Below are positions 17,727 to 26,104 of a DNA stretch of 64,000 nt, piece after piece (the first letter of the stretch is position 1; each line of letters starts with the position of its first letter). The DNA comes from Citrobacter sp. On2M. GTDB lineage: Bacteria > Pseudomonadota > Gammaproteobacteria > Enterobacterales > Enterobacteriaceae. The translations under genes and the position numbers were made by a program. The stretch is taken from the NCBI RefSeq assembly GCF_018035235.1, contig NZ_WPCV01000004.1, forward strand, positions 868,001 through 932,000, read 5' to 3'. The notes beneath the pieces are model-generated. The model searched no databases and had not been told where the DNA came from. It saw nothing but the letters and a program-made list of their open reading frames with translations.

Positions 17727-18896
17727 ATGAAACTCAATTATCCTTTACTGGCGCTGGCGATCGGAGCGTTTGGCATTGGCACCACCGAATTTTCGCCAAT
17801 GGGATTATTGCCCGTCATAGCCAAAGGAGTGGATGTTTCGATTCCGGCCGCCGGCATGTTAATCAGCGCGTATGCGGTTGGCGTGATGGTGGGGGCTCCG
17901 CTGATGACATTATTATTGTCTCATCGTGCGCGACGTAATGCGTTGATTTTCCTGATGGCGATTTTCACGTTGGGTAATGTCCTCTCGGCGATTTCACCGG
18001 ATTACTCCACGCTGATGTTATCGCGCATTTTGACCAGTCTTAATCACGGGGCATTTTTCGGCCTTGGCTCTGTGGTTGCTGCAAGTGTGGTGCCCAAACA
18101 TAAACAGGCCAGTGCCGTGGCAACCATGTTTATGGGGTTAACCATTGCCAATATTGGCGGCGTTCCGGCGGCGACCTGGCTTGGTGAAAGCATCGGCTGG
18201 CGCATGTCGTTCATGGCAACGGCAGGGCTCGGCGTTATCGCCATGGTCAGTCTGTTCTTCTCATTACCCAAAGGCGGGGCGGGAGAGCGTCCGGATGTAC
18301 GCAGCGAACTGGCGGTACTTATGCGTCCTCAGGTGCTGTCGGCTCTGCTGACGACCGTGCTGGGAGCAGGGGCGATGTTCACGCTTTATACCTACATCTC
18401 ACCGGTGCTGCACACTATCACTCATGCCACACCAGCATTTGTGACCGGTATGCTGGTGCTGATTGGCGTGGGCTTCTCAATCGGTAACTATTTTGGCGGC
18501 AAGCTGGCTGACCGTTCAGTCAATGGTACGTTGAAAGGCTTTTTACTGCTGTTAATGGTTATTATGCTGGCCATTCCTTTCCTTGCGCGTAATGAGCCTG
18601 GCGCGGCGGTCAGTATGGTGGTCTGGGGTGCGGCGACATTTGCAGTGGTTCCACCGTTGCAGATGCGAGTGATGCGTGTTGCCAGTGAAGCGCCGGGTTT
18701 ATCATCGTCAGTCAATATTGGCGCATTTAACCTGGGGAATGCACTGGGGGCCGCAGCCGGTGGGGCGGTGATATCCGGTGGCCTGGGTTACAGTTTTGTG
18801 CCTGTGATGGGGGCGATTGTGGCAGGGCTTGCGCTGCTGCTGGTGTACATTTCCGCAAGAAGACAGCCTGAAGAGGCTTGCACTACCGCGAATTAA
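17727..18896 (+). CDS. ydhP: YdhP, MFS transporter of the AraJ-like group
   Basis: A 389-residue inner-membrane protein with 12 predicted helices. GIGTTEFSPMGLLP near the N-terminus and the loop LLSHRARRNAL after helix 2 are typical of this arabinose-efflux-like branch. Sequence and length match E. coli YdhP. The start is the ATG reading MKLNYPL with GGAG seven bases upstream, not the earlier in-frame ATG 36 bases before. The substrate is unknown; paralogues export sugars, purines or drugs. It converges on sodB over a strong bidirectional terminator. Confidence 0.94.
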   Translation: MKLNYPLLALAIGAFGIGTTEFSPMGLLPVIAKGVDVSIPAAGMLISAYAVGVMVGAPLMTLLLSHRARRNALIFLMAIFTLGNVLSAISPDYSTLMLSRILTSLNHGAFFGLGSVVAASVVPKHKQASAVATMFMGLTIANIGGVPAATWLGESIGWRMSFMATAGLGVIAMVSLFFSLPKGGAGERPDVRSELAVLMRPQVLSALLTTVLGAGAMFTLYTYISPVLHTITHATPAFVTGMLVLIGVGFSIGNYFGGKLADRSVNGTLKGFLLLLMVIMLAIPFLARNEPGAAVSMVVWGAATFAVVPPLQMRVMRVASEAPGLSSSVNIGAFNLGNALGAAAGGAVISGGLGYSFVPVMGAIVAGLALLLVYISARRQPEEACTTAN

Positions 18897-18903
18897 TGCA
18901 AAA

Positions 18904-18936
18904 ACGCAGAAGGAAGCCCTTCTGCGTTATCTTTTT
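18904..18936. terminator. bidirectional terminator between ydhP and sodB
   Basis: ACGCAGAAGG (18904-18913) pairs with CCTTCTGCGT (18918-18927). CTTTTTT follows on the plus strand and TTTTT on the minus strand. Confidence 0.9.
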
Positions 18937-19517
18937 TATGCTGCGAAGTTCTTCGCAACAAACTCCCAATTCACCAGCGCCCAGAAATGTTCCAGGTAGC
19001 CAGGACGAGCATTGCGATAGTCGATGTAGTAGGCGTGTTCCCATACGTCAACGGTCATCAGTGGCGTCGCGTCGGTGGTCAGCGGCGTACCCGCGTTGGA
19101 GGTTGAAACGATAGCCAGTTTGCCATCCGTTCCTTTAACCAGCCAGGTCCAGCCAGAACCGAAGTTTTTGATAGCGGCATCGGTGAACTGTGCTTTGAAA
19201 TCTGCAAAGCTGCCAAAGGAGGCTGCAATGGCTTCGGCCAGTTTACCAGTCGGTTCGCCACCTGCGTTCGGTGCCAGGCAGTTCCAGTAGAAAGTGTGGT
19301 TCCAGACCTGGGCTGCGTTATTGAATACACCACCTTCAGAGCTACGAACGATCTCTTCCAGTGATTTACCTTCAAACGCCGTGCCTTTGATCAGGTTATT
19401 CAGGTTAGTAACGTAAGTCTGGTGATGTTTGCCATAGTGGTATTCCAGCGTTTCAGCAGAAATGTGCGGGACCAGAGCATCTTTGGCATACGGTAATGCA
19501 GGTAATTCGAACGACAT
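18936..19517 (-). CDS. sodB: iron superoxide dismutase SodB
   Basis: A 193-residue cytosolic enzyme that converts superoxide to oxygen and hydrogen peroxide. Iron ligands are His27, His74, Asp157 and His161 (DVWEHAYY). It matches E. coli SodB in length and nearly all positions; the [10 protein letters not shown] motif is the iron rather than manganese type. In enterics the mRNA is destabilised by the small RNA RyhB near the start codon under iron limitation; I did not verify that pairing site here. Confidence 0.98.
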   Translation of the reverse strand: MSFELPALPYAKDALVPHISAETLEYHYGKHHQTYVTNLNNLIKGTAFEGKSLEEIVRSSEGGVFNNAAQVWNHTFYWNCLAPNAGGEPTGKLAEAIAASFGSFADFKAQFTDAAIKNFGSGWTWLVKGTDGKLAIVSTSNAGTPLTTDATPLMTVDVWEHAYYIDYRNARPGYLEHFWALVNWEFVAKNFAA

Positions 19518-19610
19518 TGCTTCTCTCCTTATTATTTATATTGAGTACACACAATAGCCTCATTGTGAGTAAGGATAGGGTAGCAAATTGAAAGGTTATG
19601 CAAAAGAAGA

Positions 19611-19642
19611 ACTTACCCTACAGCATGTTCTGTAGGGTAAGT
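19611..19642 (-). terminator. mepH terminator
   Basis: ACTTACCCTACAG and CTGTAGGGTAAGT form a 13-bp stem with a six-base loop just past the mepH stop. The minus strand continues TCTTCTTTT and the plus strand TTTTAG. Confidence 0.75.
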
Positions 19643-19644
19643 TT

Positions 19645-20475
19645 TTAGCGAATTGTTTTTGGCGTCATTACCCGGCGAGCGCCCACATAGTGGCGCTGCC
19701 AGTAATCTTCGCTCAGCGAGGTGATTTGAATTTCCCGGCCGCTGCGCGGGGACTGAATAAATTTTCCGTTGCCGACATACACACCAACGTGATCGGCTGT
19801 TCCGCGACCCTGAGTACGGAAAAAGACCAGATCGCCATTTTTCAGTTCGCCACGTTCAATCGGCGCGGCATCACGTAGATGGTACATTTCGTTCGCAGTA
19901 CGGGGAATGCGGAATTTCACCAGATCTTTATAGGCATAATAGACCAGACCGCTGCAGTCAAACCCGGTTCTTGGCGATGTACCGCCCCAGCGATAAGGCT
20001 TGCCTATTTGATTCATCAGCGTGGACATGGCGGTTTTAGTGGCTTTCTGCACTTTGACCTTGTGTGCGTCAGCGAGCGTAGTCGGAGCCGTGGTTTTCAC
20101 TTTTACACAGCGTGGCTTATGGCCTTTACGCGGCGTGCATTTTTCAGTCCAGGTCACGGCAGCGGTTTGTGCTGCGGCGGTTTTGCCTCGACGGTTTGCA
20201 GTTTTAGTCGACTTTGCCGGAGTGGCAGTGCGATTTTTAGAAGAGGAAGCGGTTTTGGTGCTGGTTTTACTGGAGGTCTTTGTCGCCGTTTTCTTGTTGG
20301 TCTTTGTTGTTTTTTGGCTGGTTGTTGCGCTTTTCTTTTTATCTACCGTTTTGATGGGGTGGGATTGGGTAGTTGTCGTCCTGGCCTGCTTGGAAGCATG
20401 AGCCATAGGCGTAAAGGGCAGTGTAGTAAAAAGTAAAGCACAGAGCGTGATCGAGATTCGGTTTATCCGCGCCAC
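19645..20475 (-). CDS. mepH: MepH (YdhO), peptidoglycan DD-endopeptidase
   Basis: A 276-residue exported hydrolase. It has a signal peptide (about 1-27, ending AHAS), a long low-complexity Lys/Thr/Ser/Ala-rich linker (about 28-120) and a C-terminal NlpC/P60 domain with the catalytic cysteine in FDCSGLVYYAY and histidine in ADHVGVYVG. It cuts D-Ala-mDAP crossbridges so new strands can be inserted. I chose the GTG start that gives the E. coli N-terminus ARINRISITL; it has AGAGGA at good spacing. An ATG 51 bases upstream has no such site. The linker differs in sequence from E. coli, as expected for a disordered segment. Confidence 0.94.
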   Translation of the reverse strand: MARINRISITLCALLFTTLPFTPMAHASKQARTTTTQSHPIKTVDKKKSATTSQKTTKTNKKTATKTSSKTSTKTASSSKNRTATPAKSTKTANRRGKTAAAQTAAVTWTEKCTPRKGHKPRCVKVKTTAPTTLADAHKVKVQKATKTAMSTLMNQIGKPYRWGGTSPRTGFDCSGLVYYAYKDLVKFRIPRTANEMYHLRDAAPIERGELKNGDLVFFRTQGRGTADHVGVYVGNGKFIQSPRSGREIQITSLSEDYWQRHYVGARRVMTPKTIR

Positions 20476-20809
20476 TGAGCAGTCCTCTGGTAAGGCAGGT
20501 CTATAGTGCCTGCGTGTGATTTTCAAAACTTGATGATTCTAATCTATAGAAAGAGGGAAAGTTAATAGCTTTTTTTGTTTAAAACTGTGTTTCGTAACCG
20601 ACCGCAAAAAAAAACAGCAATTAACGTGGAAACAGGTGAAAGGACAATCAAATCCACAGGCTTCAAGGGGATAAATGAGATTATGAATGCAACTTTTAGC
20701 GTCAGGGGATAAAATAATAAGGCGTAATGAAAATGTTATTTTCCGTTGCCTGTCTGACCCGTTACAATGTCAGACTACTGCCGTAAAAGAAGTTTAAGGA
20801 AGCAAGATA
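20476..20809. other. mepH-grxD intergenic region
   Basis: 334 bases without a gene between divergent mepH and grxD, rich in A/T runs. It must contain both promoters; a TACAAT (20763-20768) is a possible -10 for grxD, but I saw no convincing -35 and no known operator. Confidence 0.5.
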
Positions 20810-21157
20810 ATGAGCACCACTATCGAAAAAATCCAGCGCCAGATCGCTGAAAACCCGATTCTCCTGTACATGAAAGGTTCCCCTAAACTGCCAAGCTGCG
20901 GTTTCTCCGCTCAGGCTGTGCAGGCGTTGTCTGCCTGTGGTGAGCGTTTTGCTTACGTTGATATTCTGCAGAACCCGGATATTCGCGCCGAGCTGCCGAA
21001 ATACGCAAACTGGCCGACCTTTCCGCAGCTGTGGGTTGATGGTGAGCTGGTTGGCGGCTGTGACATTTTGATCGAAATGTACCAGCGCGGTGAGTTACAG
21101 CAGCTGATTAAAGAAACAGCGGCGAAATACAAAACCGAAGAACCAGACGCTGAGTAA
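20810..21157 (+). CDS. grxD: monothiol glutaredoxin GrxD (Grx4)
   Basis: A 115-residue monothiol glutaredoxin with the CGFS active site (Cys30). These proteins bind a glutathione-ligated [2Fe-2S] cluster, pair with BolA-type proteins, and move iron-sulfur clusters. Sequence matches E. coli GrxD almost throughout. It ends before a strong bidirectional terminator shared with rnt. Confidence 0.98.
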   Translation: MSTTIEKIQRQIAENPILLYMKGSPKLPSCGFSAQAVQALSACGERFAYVDILQNPDIRAELPKYANWPTFPQLWVDGELVGGCDILIEMYQRGELQQLIKETAAKYKTEEPDAE

Positions 21158-21170
21158 TTTTAGCGGAAAT

Positions 21171-21200
21171 AAAAAAGCGACCTGTGATGGTCGCTTTTTT
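21171..21200. terminator. bidirectional terminator between grxD and rnt
   Basis: AAAAAAGCGACC and GGTCGCTTTTTT form a perfect stem with a six-base loop, giving T-runs on both strands between the converging genes. Confidence 0.92.
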
Positions 21201-21210
21201 TATCGATCCG

Positions 21211-21858
21211 TTATGCCTCTTCAGGCACGGGAAGAGGCCAACCGCCGAGGCGTTTCCAGCGGTTAACGATTTCGCAAAACAGTACGGCCGTCCGTTCGGT
21301 ATCATACAGCGCCGAGTGCGCCTGATTCCCGTCAAACTCCATTCCAGCCGCCAGACATGCTTTTGACAACACCGTTTGCCCCAATGACAGACCGCTTAAT
21401 GCCGCAGTATCAAAAGTGACAAATGGATGAAATGGATTTCGTTTGAGAGAGGCGCGCTCTGCTGCGGCCATCATGAAACTGTGATCGAAGGTAGCGTTAT
21501 GCGCCACCATGATAGCCCGATTGCAGCCGCTGTCTTTAATCCCTTTGCGTACCATTTTGAAGATGGCATGCAGTGCGTCATATTCGCTGACCGCACCACG
21601 TAGCGGATTGTTAGGGTCAATACCGTTAAAGGCGAGGGCTTCCGGCTGTAAATTCGCGCCTTCAAATGGCTCTACGTGGAAATGTAACGTCGTGTCCGGC
21701 ATCAGCCAGCCTTGTTCATCCATTTTCAGTGTGATGGCGGCGATCTCAAGCAGCGCATCGGTTTTGGCATTGAACCCTGCGGTTTCGACATCAATGACGA
21801 CAGGATAAAAACCACGAAAACGGTCACACAGACCGGAAAGTTGAGCGTTATCGGACAT
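21211..21858 (-). CDS. rnt: ribonuclease T
   Basis: A 215-residue DEDD-family 3'-5' exoribonuclease (and DNase) active as a homodimer. It matures tRNA and 5S/23S rRNA 3' ends and removes tRNA CCA terminal residues. Catalytic Asp23 and Glu25 lie in VIDVETAGF, with further motifs in [11 protein letters not shown] and [11 protein letters not shown]. Conserved along its length with E. coli Rnt. It is followed on the same strand by nothing before the terminator; gloA lies 95 bases upstream. Confidence 0.98.
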   Translation of the reverse strand: MSDNAQLSGLCDRFRGFYPVVIDVETAGFNAKTDALLEIAAITLKMDEQGWLMPDTTLHFHVEPFEGANLQPEALAFNGIDPNNPLRGAVSEYDALHAIFKMVRKGIKDSGCNRAIMVAHNATFDHSFMMAAAERASLKRNPFHPFVTFDTAALSGLSLGQTVLSKACLAAGMEFDGNQAHSALYDTERTAVLFCEIVNRWKRLGGWPLPVPEEA

Positions 21859-21953
21859 CTGGGTCTCTTAATACGGGAAAATTGCAGCACGTATTATTGC
21901 AAAATGATGAGTATAAAACTACGGGCACAGACGATCTGCGCCCGAGGGGGAAG

Positions 21954-22361
21954 TTAGTCGCCCAGACCGCGCCCGGCGTCTTTCTCTTCGATCAGCTCAA
22001 TTTTGTAACCGTCCGGATCTTCAACGAACGCGATCACTGTTGTGCCGCCTTTTACCGGACCCGCTTCACGCGTTACGTTGCCGCCATTCTGACGAATACG
22101 TTCACAGGCTTCGGCCGCATTGTCTACACTCAGGGCGATATGGCCGTAGGCTGTGCCCAGCTCATACTTATCGACACCCCAGTTATAGGTCAGTTCGATC
22201 ACCGCTTCACTGGTTTCCGGGCCGTAGCCGACAAAGGCCAGAGAGTACTTATATTCAGGGTTCTCGCTGGTACGCAGCAGCTTCATGCCCAGCACGTTGG
22301 TGTAAAACTCGATGGAACGCTGCAGGTCACCCACGCGCAGCATGGTATGAAGTAAACGCAT
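21954..22361 (-). CDS. gloA: glyoxalase I
   Basis: A 135-residue lactoylglutathione lyase that isomerises the methylglyoxal-glutathione hemithioacetal. Metal ligands visible are His5, Glu56, His74 and a glutamate in YKIELIE (about 122); enterobacterial GloA is nickel-activated. It is the third gene of the nemR-nemA-gloA unit, which in E. coli is induced through NemR by electrophiles. The 97-base gap to nemA includes a hairpin (22411-22432). Confidence 0.98.
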   Translation of the reverse strand: MRLLHTMLRVGDLQRSIEFYTNVLGMKLLRTSENPEYKYSLAFVGYGPETSEAVIELTYNWGVDKYELGTAYGHIALSVDNAAEACERIRQNGGNVTREAGPVKGGTTVIAFVEDPDGYKIELIEEKDAGRGLGD

Positions 22362-22410
22362 CTTTTTCCCCTTCGAAAATGGCTAATACATTCAAAATGT
22401 TGTTTTAGTA

Positions 22411-22432
22411 TAGCGGCGTTGTTACACCGCTA
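22411..22432 (-). other. hairpin between nemA and gloA
   Basis: TAGCGG and CCGCTA pair around a ten-base interior that can itself pair in part. It lacks a T-run; it may modulate gloA expression relative to nemA. Confidence 0.35.
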
Positions 22433-22458
22433 TCAATGGCAGAACTGAGTTTGTGACG

Positions 22459-23556
22459 TTAGAGGGTAGGATAATCGGTGTAACCTTCAGCGCCGCCGCC
22501 GTAGAAGCTTTCGGCACGCTGTGGATTCAGCTCCGCTTTACGCTGCAGACGCGCGACCAGATCCGGGTTAGCGATATAAGCGCGACCAAAAGCAACGGCG
22601 TCGATCAGACCTTTTTCGATCAGCGATTCTGCTTTTTCTGGTGTGTAGGCGCCCGCGCCAATGATCGGACCGTGAAAACGCGCGCGAACTTTTTCGCGAA
22701 ACGCATCGGAATACGGCTCGCCACCGGCCCAGTCAGGTTCCGACATATGCAGGTAAGCGATGCCGCGTTTGCCCAGTTGTTCAATCAGATAAAGCGCATC
22801 GGCTTCTTCGTTCGGACCGTTGTCAACGTTCTGGAAAGAGCCAATCGGGGAGACGCGAATACCAATGCGATCGGCACCCCATTCTTTAATACCTGCATCG
22901 ACAACGTCCAGTACCAGACGCGCACGATTTTCGACGCTACCACCGTATTGATCGGTACGCTGGTTAGACGTTGGTGACAGGAACTGGTGCAGCAGGTAGC
23001 CGTGAGCGGAGTGCAGTTCTACCATGTCGAAACCTGCTTCGCGTGCGTTGGCTATAGCCTGACGGAAGTCATTTACAATGCCTGGAATTTCTTCGGTTTC
23101 CAGAGCGCGCGGCATGGAGGTATCGACGCGTGTTGCCAGGCCGTTTTCATCACGCAATGAGGTGCGGGTACCTGCGATAATTGCAGAAGGTGCAACCGGT
23201 GCCTGTCCATTTGGCTGCAGACTGGCGTGAGAAATGCGCCCGGTGTGCCACAACTGAACGGCAATATGACCTTGCTCAGCGTGTACAGCCGCAGTGATTT
23301 TTTTCCAGGCGACGATTTGTGCTTCGCTGTGTAAGCCGGGGGCTCCAGCATACCCTTTTGCCTGGGCGGAAATCTGCGTGGCTTCGCTGATAATAAGGCC
23401 TGCGCTGGCGCGTTGACGGTAATACTCGACCATCAGCGGAGTAGGGATGTCGCCAGGCTCGATGCTGCGCAGACGCGTCAGTGGCGCCATGAATACGCGG
23501 TTAGCTGCCGTGATGGCACCCACTTTCAGTGGGGAAAACAGTTTTTCAGATGACAT
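22459..23556 (-). CDS. nemA: N-ethylmaleimide reductase NemA (old yellow enzyme)
   Basis: A 365-residue FMN-dependent TIM-barrel flavoenzyme of the old yellow enzyme family. It reduces activated alkenes, nitro-compounds and maleimides with [14 protein letters not shown] near residue 25, the QLWHTGR strand, and [14 protein letters not shown] (about 182-195) with the His-X-X-His pair that binds substrate are visible. It is directly downstream of its regulator nemR (54-base gap) with a NemR-like palindrome in between. Confidence 0.97.
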   Translation of the reverse strand: MSSEKLFSPLKVGAITAANRVFMAPLTRLRSIEPGDIPTPLMVEYYRQRASAGLIISEATQISAQAKGYAGAPGLHSEAQIVAWKKITAAVHAEQGHIAVQLWHTGRISHASLQPNGQAPVAPSAIIAGTRTSLRDENGLATRVDTSMPRALETEEIPGIVNDFRQAIANAREAGFDMVELHSAHGYLLHQFLSPTSNQRTDQYGGSVENRARLVLDVVDAGIKEWGADRIGIRVSPIGSFQNVDNGPNEEADALYLIEQLGKRGIAYLHMSEPDWAGGEPYSDAFREKVRARFHGPIIGAGAYTPEKAESLIEKGLIDAVAFGRAYIANPDLVARLQRKAELNPQRAESFYGGGAEGYTDYPTL

Positions 23557-23570
23557 GTGGCACTCCTGAA

Positions 23571-23585
23571 TAGACCGGTCGTCTA
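23571..23585. promoter_or_regulatory. second NemR-like palindrome between nemR and nemA
   Basis: TAGAC-CGGTC-GTCTA is a palindrome with the same half-sites as the nemR operator but a five-base spacer rather than six. It is 15 bases before the nemA start. Confidence 0.5.
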
Positions 23586-23610
23586 GTAATAAAGTAAATA
23601 AAAACGCCTG

Positions 23611-24210
23611 TTAAACGGCAGGCGTTGTGATGATGTTTTTAACGTGCGCCAGCGCATTTTCCAGCGGGGTGGCGCTACGAGAAATCTTGGCCTGCAGGTT
23701 GGCACCAAGCCAGAGTGCATACAGGACCTGCGCTTGCTGTAACGGCTCGCCAACAAAGGACAGACATTGGTTGGCCCGACCTTTCTCCAGCGCCTGCGCT
23801 AACAGCGCAATAATGTGTCGCGCGCCTTTATCCATCGCTGTGCGCATATCTTCTGACAGATCGCATACTTCAGCAGAAAGTTTTACAGTTAAACAGCCGC
23901 TAATAATCCCGTGCTGGCTAAACTGGTTCAGGGTTTCCTGATAGTAGGCCAGTATTCGGTCGCGGTAATTCCCCGCCCCTGTATCAAAATGCGTAGCCAG
24001 TCGCTGATGATAGGCCGCATAGTGGCGTTCCAGCATCGCGACACCGAATGCTTCTTTAGAGCGAAAATAGTGATAAAACGAACCCTTAGGAACTTCAGCA
24101 GTTTTCAGTAGTTCGCTTAAACCCATGCCGGTGAAGCCGCGCTGCATACACAGCTGTTCGCCAGTCGCCAGCAGATGTTCGCGTGTATCGTATTCAGTGA
24201 CTTTGTTCAT
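23611..24210 (-). CDS. nemR: NemR, TetR-family electrophile and bleach sensor
   Basis: A 199-residue TetR-family repressor with an N-terminal helix-turn-helix (GLSELLKTAEVPKGSFYHYF, about 30-49). It keeps the redox-active Cys106 (ISGCLTV) and Lys175 that form the reversible sulfenamide described for E. coli NemR on exposure to hypochlorous acid, plus Cys21 and Cys116. It controls nemA and gloA and so detoxifies methylglyoxal and quinones. A palindromic operator lies 15 bases upstream of its ATG. Confidence 0.97.
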   Translation of the reverse strand: MNKVTEYDTREHLLATGEQLCMQRGFTGMGLSELLKTAEVPKGSFYHYFRSKEAFGVAMLERHYAAYHQRLATHFDTGAGNYRDRILAYYQETLNQFSQHGIISGCLTVKLSAEVCDLSEDMRTAMDKGARHIIALLAQALEKGRANQCLSFVGEPLQQAQVLYALWLGANLQAKISRSATPLENALAHVKNIITTPAV

Positions 24211-24224
24211 GAGATGGAGTGTAA

Positions 24225-24240
24225 TAGACCAGTCGGTCTA
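24225..24240. promoter_or_regulatory. NemR operator
   Basis: TAGACC-AGTC-GGTCTA is a perfect 16-bp palindrome just upstream of nemR and matches the known NemR box. Confidence 0.85.
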
Positions 24241-24312
24241 ATGCAATAGCCCCTTGCGAGAAATTCAGTTAACGTCTTCAATAAGTATATCAATTTTACT
24301 AAAGGAGGGGAT

Positions 24313-24552
24313 GTGGCGGAACAGCTGGAGTTTTTCCCCGTCCAGAGCCCATGCCGTGGAATATGTCAGTCTGACGAGCGCGGCTTTTGCCGTGGCTGTT
24401 TTCGTAGTCGGGATGAGCGTTTTAACTGGCAAAAGATGAGCGATGCCGAAAAGCAGGAAGTGCTGCGGCTTTGTCGTCAGCGTCTGATGCGTAAATTACG
24501 CGCAAACAAACCCAATCCTTCGGAAGAACCGCAACAACCTTCACTCTTTTAA
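24313..24552 (+). CDS. ydhL: YdhL, DUF1289 small cysteine-rich protein
   Basis: A 79-residue protein matching E. coli YdhL. Four cysteines (14, 18, 26, 29 in SPCRGICQSDERGFCRGC) suggest a metal site; the family's function is unknown. The start is GTG with a strong AGGAGG ribosome site. It is divergent from nemR and followed 49 bases later by ydhF. Confidence 0.94.
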   Translation: MAEQLEFFPVQSPCRGICQSDERGFCRGCFRSRDERFNWQKMSDAEKQEVLRLCRQRLMRKLRANKPNPSEEPQQPSLF

Positions 24553-24601
24553 AAGTGTAATTGCGTATACTCGATGCACATTCACTCATAAGGAAGCTGC
24601 T

Positions 24602-25498
24602 ATGGTTCAGCGTATTACTATTGCGCCACAAGGTCCTGAATTTTCTCGCTTTGTGATGGGGTATTGGCGCCTGATGGACTGGAATATGTCCGCGCGCCAG
24701 TTAGTCAGCTTTATTGAAGAGCATCTGGATCTGGGGGTTACCACCGTCGATCACGCCGATATTTACGGTGGATACCAGTGTGAGGCGGCGTTTGGCGAGG
24801 CAATGAAGCTGGCCCCGCATCTGCGTGAAAAAATGCAGATTGTGACTAAATGTGGGATCGCGACGACAGCACGCGCGGAAAATGTGCTGGGCCATTACAT
24901 TACCGATAGTGCGCATATTATTGCCAGTGCGGAACAGTCGTTGAAATTACTGGCGACCGATCATATTGACCTGCTGCTGATCCACCGTCCTGACCCGCTT
25001 ATGGATGCAGACGACGTAGCAGACGCTTTTAAAAAATTACACCATAGCGGCAAAGTACGTCACTTTGGCGTTTCTAATTTCACTCCCGCACAGTTTTCAC
25101 TGCTGCAATCGCGTCTACCGTTTACGCTGGCAACCAACCAGGTTGAGATCTCTCCGGTACATCAGCCGCTCCTGCTGGATGGTACTTTAGATCAACTGCA
25201 GCAACTGCGTATTCGTCCAATGGCCTGGTCCTGCCTTGGTGGCGGTCGCTTGTTTAATGACGATGCGTTCCAGCCATTACGCAATGAACTTGCCGCGATC
25301 GCAGAAGAGTTAAACGCGCAGTCTATTGAGCAGGTGGTGTACGCCTGGATTTTACGCCTGCCGTCCCAGCCGCTGCCAATTATTGGCTCAGGTAAGATAG
25401 AACGTGTCCGCGCCGCCATTGAGTCTGAGTCACTGGACATGTCTCGCCAGCAGTGGTTCCGTATTCGTAAAGCCGCCCTGGGTTACGACGTACCTTAA
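24602..25498 (+). CDS. ydhF: YdhF, aldo-keto reductase
   Basis: A 298-residue TIM-barrel oxidoreductase of the AKR family. DHADIYGGY holds the catalytic aspartate and tyrosine, TKCGI the lysine, and LLIHRPD the histidine; IGSGKIERV near the C-terminus binds the NADPH phosphate. Nearly identical to E. coli YdhF, whose physiological substrate is unknown. An AAGGAAG site precedes the ATG. Confidence 0.96.
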   Translation: MVQRITIAPQGPEFSRFVMGYWRLMDWNMSARQLVSFIEEHLDLGVTTVDHADIYGGYQCEAAFGEAMKLAPHLREKMQIVTKCGIATTARAENVLGHYITDSAHIIASAEQSLKLLATDHIDLLLIHRPDPLMDADDVADAFKKLHHSGKVRHFGVSNFTPAQFSLLQSRLPFTLATNQVEISPVHQPLLLDGTLDQLQQLRIRPMAWSCLGGGRLFNDDAFQPLRNELAAIAEELNAQSIEQVVYAWILRLPSQPLPIIGSGKIERVRAAIESESLDMSRQQWFRIRKAALGYDVP

Positions 25499-25579
25499 TC
25501 GCGTTTTCAGCGCTTTACCGTTCAAATTAGCGTCACTGGTTTACACTTATCAATCAGACACCCTTTGGACGGAGTTCTT

Positions 25580-26104
25580 ATGAAGCGTTTGAGTTTGGCC
25601 ATTATCACATTACTCGCCTGTGCAAGTGCACAGGCTGCCAGTGAAGAAAAGGTGACGATGAATCTGGTAACGTCGCAAGGCGTCGGCCAGGCGATTGGTA
25701 CGGTCACTATTGCTGAAACCGCGAAAGGACTGGAGTTTACGCCCGATCTTAGAGCGCTGCCGCCAGGTGAACATGGCTTCCATGTGCATGCGAATGGCAG
25801 CTGTCAACCGGCTATTAAGGAAGGAAAAGCTTCAGCCGCAGAATCGGCCGGAGGCCATTATGATCCACACAAAACTGGCAAACACGAAGGGCCGGAAGGC
25901 GCAGGTCACATGGGCGACCTGCCGCTGTTACTGGTAAATAACGACGGGAACGCCACAACACCAGTTTTTGCACCGCGGCTGAAAACGCTCGACGAGGTGA
26001 AAGGTAAGGCGCTGATGATCCATGTGGGCGGCGATAATATGTCCGATCAACCGAAACCGCTGGGCGGTGGCGGAGCGCGCTACGCTTGTGGCGTTATTAA
26101 ATAA
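25580..26104 (+). CDS. sodC: periplasmic Cu/Zn superoxide dismutase SodC
   Basis: A 174-residue exported enzyme; signal peptide about 1-20 (ending AQAA). [13 protein letters not shown] carries copper-ligand histidines and a disulfide cysteine, [24 protein letters not shown] carries bridging and zinc ligands in pieces, and RYACGVIK the second cysteine. It protects the periplasm in stationary phase. The start is the ATG after GGAG, as in E. coli; an upstream in-frame TTG/ATG adds five residues before the signal peptide. Its stop is directly abutted by the ydhK stop on the other strand. Confidence 0.96.
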   Translation: MKRLSLAIITLLACASAQAASEEKVTMNLVTSQGVGQAIGTVTIAETAKGLEFTPDLRALPPGEHGFHVHANGSCQPAIKEGKASAAESAGGHYDPHKTGKHEGPEGAGHMGDLPLLLVNNDGNATTPVFAPRLKTLDEVKGKALMIHVGGDNMSDQPKPLGGGGARYACGVIK

